Source: Treponema sp. UBA6988
GTDB lineage: Bacteria > Spirochaetota > Spirochaetia > Treponematales > Treponemataceae
Direction: 5' to 3'
Length of the DNA stretch: 23,658 nt
Assembly (NCBI GenBank): GCA_002448445.1
Contig: DJYC01000055.1
Location: 1-23,658 of the forward strand
Below are positions 6,947 to 14,214 of the stretch, piece after piece; position 1 is the stretch's first letter; each line of letters starts with the position of its first letter. A program made the position numbers and the translations under genes. Below the pieces are notes generated by a model, which ran no database searches, had not been told where the DNA came from, and saw only the letters and a program-made list of their open reading frames with translations.

Positions 6947-9190
6947 CTAGCACAAAAGCCTGAAAAGCCTTTCAAGGTCGGAGTCAAACTGCTCGGTTGA
7001 AGCCTTAAGTTCCTTAAGGAAGCCTGATTCATTCAGTTTGCCTACAACCGCCTCCATCTCATCCCTGTTGCGGAATGTTATTGTGCGGAAGAAGTCCGTA
7101 TAGTCCTTGTCTCGGGACGTAATGGAAGACTCCAGCATGTTAAGCGAAACGTAGGCCACATCATTCATTATGTTCCTAAAGATGGCGGGTGTAAATTCGC
7201 TTACCGGAATTGAATAGAGGTAGGACAAAATGTGTATTGCATAGCGGGCCTTGTATTCAACATAGTGGGCCTGGCATTCATTGTAGAATTCATGAACCTG
7301 CTGCCAACAGACAATTTTCCCTTCCTTTATCCTTGCAAAAAGCTCAAAAACCTTTTCTTCAGGAATAACCTGTCCGCCGGCATTGACCCATTTTGTATAG
7401 AGGGGGATTTCCAAGATGCGCTCGATATGCTCCCGCGTAAGGCTTTCCACACCCATGCCCTTTGCCCATTCAATAAGGCTGTCTGCGGCAAAATACTTTG
7501 CAATGCGCCTGTACTCCTTGTAGCCCTGGGCTGGCTTAAAGATAAGGGCACCATATTTTTTCTGGCAGCGGTCATCCGTAAGGACAAACTTTGCCTCCTG
7601 GTTCTGGTGCAGGTAATCCTTGGCAAGCTGAAGAAGTTCGTCCCCGGTCTTTAAATAAGCCTTTGCCCTGTATTCTTCAAGCAACTGGGGGTCTGGGTTG
7701 GAAAGAGTCATCTTTTTTGACTGGTCTGCAGGAAGCTTTAGGTAGCGGGATGTAAGCTCTATAAGCCTATGGATTGCCTTTAGCACTTCCTGAATCGTGT
7801 CTGGTGCAAATGGGTTTGTCTCTATTGTCTGTACCTTAACAAAACGCTTGTCGCGGGAAGCAAACTTGTACTTGTTGCGAACGACGGCATACATGTTGTA
7901 GAGGAACCAGTAGCCCGGCATTATGTGCACCGCGCATGGGTGCCCGTAATTGGAATCCGTATCAGGAGGCGTAAGCAGGCAGAATGGATATGTTATGTTA
8001 AGCTCGTTCTGGTATGAACCTTTGGCGGCAAGGACAAAGCTTGCAAAATAAGAGTCGTACTTAAAGTCTGAGCAAAGGCCCGGCCAAAAGCCCCTGCCCG
8101 CAACCATCTCTCCGTCTGGTGAGCGGGAATTGTGGTTGCTTCCGATTGTGGCGGCACTTGCAATGTTGCTCTGCCCCATCACGGTAGATGCAATCAGGAA
8201 GGATGAATTGTGGTGCTGCTCGTGAAAGGGGAAAATCAAATTGTTAAGAAGCTCGCAGCAGGAAACAGTTGAATTGTCTCCCAGCACGGAATTCAAAAGG
8301 CGGGCTCCGTACTTTAGCTGGCAGTTTCTTCCTATTACAAAGCGCACTGCAACAGCCTGGTAAAAGACGTGGCTTCCGTAGCCCATTATTCCGTTTACAA
8401 GCTCAACACCTTCTCCAATCTGGCTTGGCTCGTCTTCGGAAGAAAGGACGGTTATGTTCTTTAGCTTAAAGGCTCCCTTGATGTAGGCGTTGCGGCCAAT
8501 TTTTGCATCCTTTAGCAAAGTGCAGTTTTTGATTACGGCATCATCTTCTACTATTCCGTAGGTGTTGCACTTTTTGTCGTTGCCGTATTCGGTAAGATCC
8601 ACAAAGCCCTTCATAAGAGCCTTGTCTTCCCTGTAGCGTGACCAAAGGAAAGCGTCCGCAGGAATCATGTCTGTAAAGGGAAGGACGCCGCGCTCATTGT
8701 TTTCGTTTCCAACGCCAATCCATATCCTGTTTTTTTCTGCCTCACCTTCCTTTAGAATTCCCTCGCCAAACTTTGAATGGTTGGTGCAGGACATTTCCTG
8801 AATGTTAAAAAGAAGGACCCGGTTTGCAATGCGGTAGTTTTCCAGGTAGCTAACGTTGTGCATAACGCAGTCGTCGCCTGTTGCAACATTTTTTAGGAAG
8901 GAACGGTAAATGCCGGTCTTTAGTTCAAGGTCATGGAATTTTAGGGTTGCAGGCCTTATTGAACCAAGCACAACCCAGCCAGAAAATTCACTCTGAATAA
9001 TCTGCTCCGGATAAAACTCTCCGGGCTTTGCGCTAACCCAGACATTCTGCCAGTCCGGATCAGAACTAACGTTGCGGTTCTGAATCAATACGTAAACTTC
9101 TTTTGCCGTAAGATGGCGCTTGTCCTTTAATAGAGCTTTGTCAGGTATGGATTCTGAAACCTGGCTTGAAAGAAGTGTTACTGTTGGCAT
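6947..9190 (-). CDS. DUF4954-like large beta-helix protein
   Basis: The 747-residue protein resembles the DUF4954 family, which I associate with Bacteroidetes and treponemes and which has no settled function. Residues of about 80-400 contain many short turns of hexapeptide type (VIKNCTLLKDAKIGRNAYIKG, QIGEGVEL, FVIGRNCQLKYGARL, SVLGDNSTVS, NIASAATIGSN). They predict a left-handed parallel beta-helix like that in sugar-nucleotide pyrophosphorylases and acyltransferases. The stretch TIGSNHNSRSPDGEMVAGRGFWPGL looks like a conserved active-site or ligand loop. The C-terminal half is mostly helical. The ATG at 9190 has GGGGGA upstream and a promoter at 9212-9240. It stands alone, convergent with the MBL-fold gene. 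Nucleotide-sugar chemistry is a guess from the fold. Confidence 0.7.
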   Translation of the reverse strand: MPTVTLLSSQVSESIPDKALLKDKRHLTAKEVYVLIQNRNVSSDPDWQNVWVSAKPGEFYPEQIIQSEFSGWVVLGSIRPATLKFHDLELKTGIYRSFLKNVATGDDCVMHNVSYLENYRIANRVLLFNIQEMSCTNHSKFGEGILKEGEAEKNRIWIGVGNENNERGVLPFTDMIPADAFLWSRYREDKALMKGFVDLTEYGNDKKCNTYGIVEDDAVIKNCTLLKDAKIGRNAYIKGAFKLKNITVLSSEDEPSQIGEGVELVNGIMGYGSHVFYQAVAVRFVIGRNCQLKYGARLLNSVLGDNSTVSCCELLNNLIFPFHEQHHNSSFLIASTVMGQSNIASAATIGSNHNSRSPDGEMVAGRGFWPGLCSDFKYDSYFASFVLAAKGSYQNELNITYPFCLLTPPDTDSNYGHPCAVHIMPGYWFLYNMYAVVRNKYKFASRDKRFVKVQTIETNPFAPDTIQEVLKAIHRLIELTSRYLKLPADQSKKMTLSNPDPQLLEEYRAKAYLKTGDELLQLAKDYLHQNQEAKFVLTDDRCQKKYGALIFKPAQGYKEYRRIAKYFAADSLIEWAKGMGVESLTREHIERILEIPLYTKWVNAGGQVIPEEKVFELFARIKEGKIVCWQQVHEFYNECQAHYVEYKARYAIHILSYLYSIPVSEFTPAIFRNIMNDVAYVSLNMLESSITSRDKDYTDFFRTITFRNRDEMEAVVGKLNESGFLKELKASTEQFDSDLERLFRLLC

Positions 9191-9211
9191 ATATCCCCCG
9201 CGTTTTCTAAG

Positions 9212-9240
9212 AGTATATATGGAAAACTTCTTTTATTCAA
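9212..9240 (-). promoter_or_regulatory. Candidate promoter of the DUF4954-like gene
   Basis: TTGAAT (9235-9240) and TATACT (9212-9217) are separated by 17 bases on the minus strand. The leader of about 15 bases includes the purine-rich GGGGGA before the ATG at 9190. The MITE-like element at 9262-9501 begins 21 bases upstream of the -35 box. Confidence 0.5.
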
Positions 9241-9297
9241 CAAGGCTGTTGACAGGAGAAGCCCCACGGAAATCAATTTTCTGTGCAGCGGAAGGTA

Positions 9298-9326
9298 CAC
9301 AACGGTAGCAAGTGCGTAGCGTTGTG
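9298..9326. repeat. Conserved-loop hairpin, copy 2
   Basis: CACAACG (9298-9304) pairs perfectly with CGTTGTG (9320-9326). The loop is GTAGCAAGTGCGTAG, which shares the 12 bases TAGCAAGTGCGT (9306-9317) with the loop at 4163-4174, although the stems are unrelated. Confidence 0.7.
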
Positions 9327-9451
9327 GGCTGAAAACCCGCATTGGAGCGGAACGTACCCGGCAGCGTAGCTTCAAGCCGCGAAGCGAGTTTAATTACCTA
9401 TTCCGCGACACCGCGGGTTTCTCAGACGGATTTGCCTGGGAGCGGAACAGA

Positions 9452-9478
9452 TACACCGTAGCATGGGCGTGCGGTGTA
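9452..9478. repeat. Conserved-loop hairpin, copy 3
   Basis: TACACCG (9452-9458) pairs perfectly with CGGTGTA (9472-9478). The 13-base loop TAGCATGGGCGTG (9459-9471) has the same length as copy 1 and differs from it at two positions. ACCC-GAA-GGGT (9478-9488) abuts it. Confidence 0.65.
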
Positions 9479-9505
9479 CCCGAAGGGTGATTTCCGTGGG
9501 GAAGT

Positions 9506-10477
9506 CTACACTGGAATGTAGCCCAGTTCCTTTAGCATTGCAAGGTCATCTTCGTTTGTCGTGCCAGAAACGGTAAGCAGGTCGCCGGAGATAAGGGCAT
9601 TTGCCCCGCTCAAAAAGGCATCGCGACCGTTTGTACCAAGGCTCTTTCTTCCAGCCGCCATGCGCAAAGTTGAATGTGGCAATATAAAGCGGAATACTGC
9701 TATGGTACGAAGGATTTCTTCCTTACCAAGTGCCTCTGCATTTTCCAGAGGCGTTCCCTTTATGGGGCTAAGGACGTTTATAGGAATGGACTCAGGGTCT
9801 ACGGAACGCAATTCAAGGGCAAGCTTTATCCTGTCAGAGCGGGACTCTCCAAGGCCTATGATTCCACCGCAGCAAAGTTCAAGCCCTGCCTTTCTTGCCG
9901 CAAGAAGGGTGTCCATTCTTTCCTGCCAAGTATGTGTTGTGCAAATATTCGGAAAGAATTCCCTGCTTGTCTCAAGGTTGTGGTGGTAGCGCACAACTCC
10001 CGCAGCCTTTAAGTCCAACATCTGCTGGTAAGAAATAATGCCAAGCGATGCGCAAGTTTTTAGCCCCGGACATTGTTTGGAAATTGCCCTAAAGCATTCA
10101 AGAAGATGCAGAAAATCCTTTCCAATAAGAGCGCGGCCAGCAGTAACAAGAGAAAGCCTTGGCACCTTAAAGTCCAAAGCCTTTCTGCATTTTTCCACGG
10201 CTTCTTCAAGTCCAATCAGACCAGAAGGTTTGCAGGAAGTCTTCCACCTGCATGACTGGGCGCAATATTTGCAGTCTTCACCGCAATTCCCCTGCTTGGC
10301 ATTTATTATGGAACAGACGCTTGTTTCCCTTGGGCACTTTGCCATCCTAATTTGATTGGCCGCAGAAAACAGTTGGCCTGCATCTTCAAATGAATAAAGA
10401 GAAAGTGCCTCTTCAAAATTTACCTTATAGTCGCAAGCAATTATTTTTTCTTTAAGTTCTTCAACTATGTTTTTCAT
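9506..10477 (-). CDS. bioB: Biotin synthase
   Basis: BioB is a radical-SAM enzyme that inserts sulfur into dethiobiotin to make biotin, the last synthesis step. The 323-residue protein has the expected length. It shows the radical-SAM cluster GNCGEDCKYCAQS with Cys65, Cys69 and Cys72 binding the [4Fe-4S] cluster. Further conserved segments are YHHNLETS, CCGGIIGLGES, INVLSPIKGTPLE and the C-terminal AAGRKSLGTNGRDAFLSGANALISGDLLT. It is the last gene of the biotin operon. An AGGAG (10493-10497) overlaps the end of bioN but lies 15 bases from the ATG, which is longer than usual. The bioF, bioA and bioD genes are not in this window. Confidence 0.95.
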   Translation of the reverse strand: MKNIVEELKEKIIACDYKVNFEEALSLYSFEDAGQLFSAANQIRMAKCPRETSVCSIINAKQGNCGEDCKYCAQSCRWKTSCKPSGLIGLEEAVEKCRKALDFKVPRLSLVTAGRALIGKDFLHLLECFRAISKQCPGLKTCASLGIISYQQMLDLKAAGVVRYHHNLETSREFFPNICTTHTWQERMDTLLAARKAGLELCCGGIIGLGESRSDRIKLALELRSVDPESIPINVLSPIKGTPLENAEALGKEEILRTIAVFRFILPHSTLRMAAGRKSLGTNGRDAFLSGANALISGDLLTVSGTTNEDDLAMLKELGYIPV

Positions 10478-10488
10478 TTTAATCTTTG

Positions 10489-11154
10489 TTAGCTCCTGTT
10501 AAGAACAGCCCTTCTGCTTGTTTCTGCCCGGTACAAGAGGCATGAAAAGAAAGCGGAAAGGTGTGCGGTAAAAATCCTTATTCCAAAGTGATTTTTTTTT
10601 GAACTAGGCAACCTCGCTTTGCAGGCAAGCCCAGTCTTGTTCCAGTATTCAAAAATTGAAGGAAGAAAATTTATTGTAAGGGAAATGGCAAGGGCAAGGT
10701 TCAGCCTTTTAACGAAGGGGAAAATTTTTGCAAGGGCATCTTCCACTCTGCAAAGGCCTTCCCTTATCTGTAGTGGAGAAGTTGTTTTAAATACAATGCC
10801 AGAAGCAAGGGCTGCCATAAAAAAGTTAAGGGCATAAATGCAGCCAGAATAAAATCCATCCCTGTTAAAAGAAAAGGCTGGAAGGTCAAAAGAGCGGAAG
10901 GCAGTAACAAAAACCCCGGTAAGTATTACAGGCCAGAGGTTAAAAAAAATCCTTAGGCTAAGGCCGGAAAGAAAAAGCAATAAAAGCGGAACAAAAACAC
11001 AGGTAGCCGTCCTTGCAATAAAAAAAGGGCTCATCCATTTTGCGTCAACAAATATAAATATGCAAAATGCAGTAAGAAAGAAAACCTTTGCCAAGGCATT
11101 GCACTTGTGAAGAATGGAATTCCCTCTTTGGTAGGAAAACAAATTTACAGCCAC
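10489..11154 (-). CDS. bioN: Biotin ECF transporter, transmembrane T component
   Basis: BioN is the EcfT-type membrane subunit that couples the ATPase BioM to the biotin-binding subunit BioY. The protein shows the EcfT N-terminal signature NLFSYQRGNSILHKCNALAKVFF, several hydrophobic helices, and cytoplasmic helices with the coupling segments CKARLP and AETSRRAVLNR near the C-terminus. I place the start at the GTG at 11154, giving 222 residues. GGTGGAGGA (11161-11169) is correctly spaced before it, and the frame overlaps the end of bioM by 10 bases. The longer reading from 11184 would need a TTG start without a ribosome binding site. The paralogous CbiQ or general EcfT roles are less likely given the operon. 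Confidence 0.88.
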   Translation of the reverse strand: MAVNLFSYQRGNSILHKCNALAKVFFLTAFCIFIFVDAKWMSPFFIARTATCVFVPLLLLFLSGLSLRIFFNLWPVILTGVFVTAFRSFDLPAFSFNRDGFYSGCIYALNFFMAALASGIVFKTTSPLQIREGLCRVEDALAKIFPFVKRLNLALAISLTINFLPSIFEYWNKTGLACKARLPSSKKNHFGIRIFTAHLSAFFSCLLYRAETSRRAVLNRS

Positions 11155-11867
11155 AACAAGTCCTCCACCTTGGTATAGGAACAAATGGGATTCCTTATGC
11201 TATACTGCTCAAGGTTTAGGCTAAGCCCTTCCTCTACGCTTCCGTCAAAGCAAAGCTTTCCCTTGTTAAGAATTAAAAACCTGTCCGCAAGGGCAAGTAT
11301 TTTTTCAAGTTCGTGGGTAAGAACAATCACAGTCTTTCCCTGGGACTTTAGCTTTTTTAGAATTGCGCAAACCTGTCTTACCCCTTCGTAGTCCAAGTTT
11401 GCAAAGGGCTCATCAAAAATAATCAGCGAACAATTCATTGCAAGAATTCCCGCAACAGCAAGCCGCCTCTTTTCACCGCCACTCATCTGTCTTGCAGGGA
11501 AATCTTTTTTTTGCAAAAGGCCGCATGAATCCAATGAATTTTCCACACATTCTTTTAGCGCATCTTTTTTTAAGCCGCAGTTCCTTGCACCAAAGGAAAC
11601 GTCTTCTTCCGGGGTTTCGCCAAGTATCTGGGCATCCGCATCCTGAAAGACAAGTCCAACCTTCACTCCTTCCTGCAAAGAAATGCTTCCTTGCGTTGGA
11701 AAGTCCAAGCCGGAAATTAGATTCATCAGAACAGTCTTACCTGAACCGTTTGACCCCGCAAGCACAATAAATTCCCCTGAGTTAACAGAAAAGCTTACAT
11801 CTTTTAGGGCAAGGCTTCCATCGGAAAAAAGTCTGCTTACCCCTTCAATCTTTAATATCTGCTGCAT
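11145..11867 (-). CDS. bioM: Biotin ECF transporter, ATP-binding A component
   Basis: BioM is the ABC ATPase that drives biotin uptake. All ABC motifs are intact in the 240-residue protein: Walker A GSNGSGKT (38-45), the Q-loop in VFQDADAQ (Gln75), the signature SGGEKRR (129-135), Walker B LIIFDEP (148-154) and the switch histidine in VLTHE (His185). It starts six bases after the bioY stop without a Shine-Dalgarno sequence, which suggests translational coupling. A single ATPase gene is present, as in the three-gene bioMNY type of ECF transporter. Confidence 0.9.
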   Translation of the reverse strand: MQQILKIEGVSRLFSDGSLALKDVSFSVNSGEFIVLAGSNGSGKTVLMNLISGLDFPTQGSISLQEGVKVGLVFQDADAQILGETPEEDVSFGARNCGLKKDALKECVENSLDSCGLLQKKDFPARQMSGGEKRRLAVAGILAMNCSLIIFDEPFANLDYEGVRQVCAILKKLKSQGKTVIVLTHELEKILALADRFLILNKGKLCFDGSVEEGLSLNLEQYSIRNPICSYTKVEDLLWL

Positions 11868-11873
11868 AAAAAT

Positions 11874-12443
11874 CTAGTTAAGGTAAGAATGAATTACAGG
11901 ACGGAATTTCTTTGTAAGAAAAACGCATGCCACAAGCTTTATTATGTTGCCCGGAATAAAGGGAAGCACAACAAGAGGAATACTCTGCAAGACGGTTTTG
12001 TGCGTTACAAGTGAAAAGCCAACAAGCCCAGAGGCAAATGCGGCCACGGTTGCAAGAAAGGCTGCCACGCTTATCCAGACATACTGCTTAGCCTTGCCAT
12101 GCTTTTTTCCAAGTGGAAGTGCAAGACTTAGAACAAGTCCCCCAAGAAAAGCCGCAATAAGATAGCCTATTATAAAACCGCCTGTTGGTCCTGCAAGAAT
12201 AACACTTATTCCAGCCTTGCCTGTAAAAACAGGAAGCCCAAGACATCCTATTATTATAAAAATAAGAACAGCAGCGGAACCTAAAATTGGGCCAAGCAAA
12301 AGTCCAGAAAGAAAAGCCATCATGTCCTGAATTACAATTGGTATGCCACCCGGAAGTGGAATCTGTATAAAGCATCCCGCGCAGATTAGGGCTGCAAACA
12401 ATGAGGTTAAAATTAGGCCAGCGCCTCTTTTTTTCTTTTCCAT
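11874..12443 (-). CDS. bioY: Biotin transporter substrate-binding subunit
   Basis: BioY is the small integral-membrane S component that binds biotin with high affinity. The 189-residue protein has about six hydrophobic segments. It shows the family pattern near the start (ALICAGCFIQIPLPGGIPIVIQDM), LSGLLLGPILGSAAVLIFIIIGCLGLPVF, and GPTGGFIIGYLIAAFLGG. The ATG at 12443 is preceded by AGGAG (12450-12454). It follows birA by 19 bases and precedes bioM by six, so the substrate-binding subunit and the energy-coupling module are made together. Confidence 0.94.
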   Translation of the reverse strand: MEKKKRGAGLILTSLFAALICAGCFIQIPLPGGIPIVIQDMMAFLSGLLLGPILGSAAVLIFIIIGCLGLPVFTGKAGISVILAGPTGGFIIGYLIAAFLGGLVLSLALPLGKKHGKAKQYVWISVAAFLATVAAFASGLVGFSLVTHKTVLQSIPLVVLPFIPGNIIKLVACVFLTKKFRPVIHSYLN

Positions 12444-12462
12444 ATATTTCTCCTATTTTGAA

Positions 12463-13407
12463 TTAATTTTTTTCAAAACTAAAGGTTCCAAAAGGAATTG
12501 CCCTGCAAACAGAATCCTTTTCCACGATGGCTGAACCGTAAGAATCTATTCCCATAAACTTCATTTTTATGCCGCAATCTTTTGCATAGAATTCTTTTTT
12601 TCTGTCCATGCAAAGGCTGTTCCAATGGAGGGCAATGTTTTCCGTATCGGATGCAATATCTTTTTTTACAAGCTCAAATTCGGTTATAAAATCGCCGATG
12701 ATTTTGCGCCTTATTCCGGGTTCTGCCTTTTTAAAAACACTATCTGTCTTTTGAATTGAAGGACGGCTTGAAACATTTATGCCAACACCCAAATTCTGCC
12801 AGGAACAGATGCCGCCGCTTGAATAAAGTTCATCAAGTACGCCGCAAACTTTTCCTTCCTCGCTCCACACGTCATTTGGCCAGCGCACAAAGAAATTTCT
12901 GCCGGAATTTTTTCTGAGCACATTCACGAGGGCTATCTGGCAGGCCATTACAGTCCGCCTTGAATACAGGATTGGCAAGTCGCTTTTTGTTACCAAGGTA
13001 AAGGCAAGACTTCCCTTTGTGGTTTTCCAGGAGCGACCCTTCTGCCCCACTCCCTTTGTCTGCTTGTCTGCAATGACGATTTTTAGTTTTTCGCCAGATT
13101 GAATTTCTTGGACGACTTTTCTTGCCTGCACCATAGTGGAATCTGTTGTGCCGTAATAGCAGAAAAGTTTTTCCTTAGCGCCAAATTCCCAGGGGCAGAT
13201 GCTGTCTGCCAAATCTTTTTGCAAGACGTATCCGTTTGCCACGCTTTCTATTCCGTAGCCAGAAGAGACCAGTGCCTGCACCGCTTTCCAAACGGCCGTT
13301 CTTGAAAGACCGCATTCCTGTGCAATGCTTTCGCCAGAGACAGGTGTACTGCTTTTTCGCAAGGCTTGGAGAATAAAATACTTTGTGGAAAGATTTTTGT
13401 TAACCAT
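12463..13407 (-). CDS. birA: Bifunctional biotin-protein ligase and biotin operon repressor
   Basis: BirA attaches biotin to carboxylase carrier domains and, in the class with a DNA-binding domain, represses biotin genes. The 314-residue protein has an N-terminal winged helix (about 8-62, with TPVSGESIAQECGLSRTAVWKAVQAL). The ligase domain follows with QTKGVGQKGRSW (116-127), RWPNDVW (175-181) and NLGVGINVS (206-213). The biotinyl-AMP loop is GVGQKGR rather than the Escherichia coli GRGRRGR, so two arginines are replaced. The frame stays open upstream to 13785, but that extension reads through a palindromic intergenic region and the promoter, so the start is the ATG at 13407. The first gene of the biotin operon, it has a BirA-like palindrome over its start. 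Confidence 0.92.
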   Translation of the reverse strand: MVNKNLSTKYFILQALRKSSTPVSGESIAQECGLSRTAVWKAVQALVSSGYGIESVANGYVLQKDLADSICPWEFGAKEKLFCYYGTTDSTMVQARKVVQEIQSGEKLKIVIADKQTKGVGQKGRSWKTTKGSLAFTLVTKSDLPILYSRRTVMACQIALVNVLRKNSGRNFFVRWPNDVWSEEGKVCGVLDELYSSGGICSWQNLGVGINVSSRPSIQKTDSVFKKAEPGIRRKIIGDFITEFELVKKDIASDTENIALHWNSLCMDRKKEFYAKDCGIKMKFMGIDSYGSAIVEKDSVCRAIPFGTFSFEKN

Positions 13408-13427
13408 GATTTTTAACAGGTTAACGA
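13397..13427 (-). promoter_or_regulatory. Candidate BirA operator overlapping the birA start codon
   Basis: TTGTTAACC (13397-13405) and GGTTAACGA (13419-13427) form an inverted repeat with a 13-base spacer and one mismatch at the outer end. The half-sites closely resemble known BirA sites such as TTGTAAACC/GGTTTACAA, although the spacer is shorter than the roughly 15-16 bases of Escherichia coli. One half covers the -10 box and the other covers the start codon, so occupancy should block both transcription and start-site access. Confidence 0.72.
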
Positions 13428-13446
13428 AATAAAATGCAAATGTCAA
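13418..13446 (-). promoter_or_regulatory. Promoter of the biotin operon
   Basis: A perfect -35 TTGACA (13441-13446) and a weak -10 TAACCT (13418-13423) are separated by 17 bases. The predicted start at 13411 leaves only four bases before the ATG and no room for a Shine-Dalgarno sequence. Confidence 0.5.
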
Positions 13447-13460
13447 GCCATAGAAATTCA

Positions 13461-13560
13461 TCCTACGCCCGATTGGAGTGGCGGCAGAGCCGTTCCCGCA
13501 AGGGAATGGAGCGAAAGCGGAACCACGAAAAGCGGGTGACGCAGAGGCATAGTCTGTCGA
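13461..13560. repeat. Hairpin-rich intergenic segment related to other gaps
   Basis: Between birA and the divergent membrane gene there are CGGC-AGA-GCCG (13482-13492), TTCCC-GCAA-GGGAA (13493-13506) and the octamer GCGAAAGC (13511-13518). The ATTGGAGTGG at 13472-13481 recurs as ATTGGAGCGG (9341-9350) and ATTGGAGGGG (4258-4267). The segment is more G+C rich than its flanks and carries no gene. Confidence 0.5.
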
Positions 13561-13675
13561 ATTAGCCAAAAAGTAAAATGGTAGAACAATTAGGACTATC
13601 GTCCATAAAAGTACCGTCCAGAAAAGAACCATGCAAAAGGCTTTTATTTTTTGAGTTTTAATGGTAGAATCTCCT

Positions 13676-14179
13676 ATGCTTTTTAAATATTTTTGTGTTT
13701 TTTTGATTTCGATGATTCCACTGATTGAGCTTCGCGGGGCAATTCCTGTTGCTACCGCCTGGGGCCTTATGGGGCGTGACAACATTCCGCAGACGGTACT
13801 GGTCTACGCGATATGCATTGTTGGCAACATGCTTCCTGTTCCAATCATTTATCTTTTTGCAAGAAAGTTTCTTGAATGGGGCAAAGACAAAAAACTTATC
13901 GGGGGAATCTGCTCTTTCTTTTTGGACAAGGGTTCAAAAGCCGGGAAAAAGCTTGAGGAAAAGGCGGGGCGCGGTCTTTTTCTTGCTCTCATGCTTTTTG
14001 TTGGAATTCCTCTTCCGGGAACTGGTGCATGGACAGGAACACTGGCGGCGAGTCTTTTGGGCATGAAGTTTAAGCAGACGGTTCTTGCCGTAATTCTTGG
14101 CGTTCTTATGGCGGGAATAATAATGCTTCTTGCAAGCATGGGGCTTTTTGGTGCGCTGGGAGCCTTTGTGGCTCACTAG
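13676..14179 (+). CDS. Small membrane protein, putative small multidrug export family
   Basis: The 167-residue integral membrane protein resembles the PF06695/COG2426 family, named putative small multidrug export proteins on limited evidence. The diagnostic segment IELRGAIPVATAWG is present near the start. NMLPVPIIYLFARKFLEW and FVGIPLPGTGAWTGTLAASLLGM follow, with four to five hydrophobic helices. I prefer the ATG at 13676, because a -10-like TAGAAT (13665-13670) would place the transcript start close to it. The alternative ATG at 13661 gives 172 residues. Neither has a Shine-Dalgarno sequence. The gene is transcribed away from the biotin operon. Substrate unknown. Confidence 0.82.
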   Translation: MLFKYFCVFLISMIPLIELRGAIPVATAWGLMGRDNIPQTVLVYAICIVGNMLPVPIIYLFARKFLEWGKDKKLIGGICSFFLDKGSKAGKKLEEKAGRGLFLALMLFVGIPLPGTGAWTGTLAASLLGMKFKQTVLAVILGVLMAGIIMLLASMGLFGALGAFVAH

Positions 14180-14214
14180 GCGAAAATGTTTGCAGGAAAA
14201 ATAAATTTATAAAT

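Larger units (their letters stand above)
9262..9501. mobile_element. MITE-like element with 14-bp terminal inverted repeats
   Basis: CCCCACGGAAATCA (9262-9275) and its exact reverse complement TGATTTCCGTGGGG (9488-9501) bound a 240-bp non-coding segment. AAG stands directly outside both ends (9259-9261 and 9502-9504), as a 3-bp target duplication would. Inside are nested palindromes: conserved-loop hairpins at 9298-9326 and 9452-9478, an inner inverted repeat CTGAAAACCCGC (9329-9340) with GCGGGTTTCTCAG (9413-9425, one-base bulge), CCGCG-ACAC-CGCGG (9403-9416), and GAA-loop hairpins at 9378-9386 and 9478-9488. GAGCGGAAC recurs at 9345-9353 and 9440-9448. No transposase is present. The right end lies four bases from the bioB stop, so it may also end that transcript. 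The 3-bp flank could be chance. Confidence 0.5.

Noticed and set aside
11155..11184. Longer bioN from a TTG at 11184
   Set aside because: It lacks a ribosome binding site, while the GTG at 11154 has GGTGGAGGA at the right distance.
13408..13785. 126-residue N-terminal extension of BirA
   Set aside because: The extension crosses a perfect -35 box, the BirA-like palindrome, an intergenic hairpin region and the divergent gene. The ATG at 13407 gives a normal BirA start.
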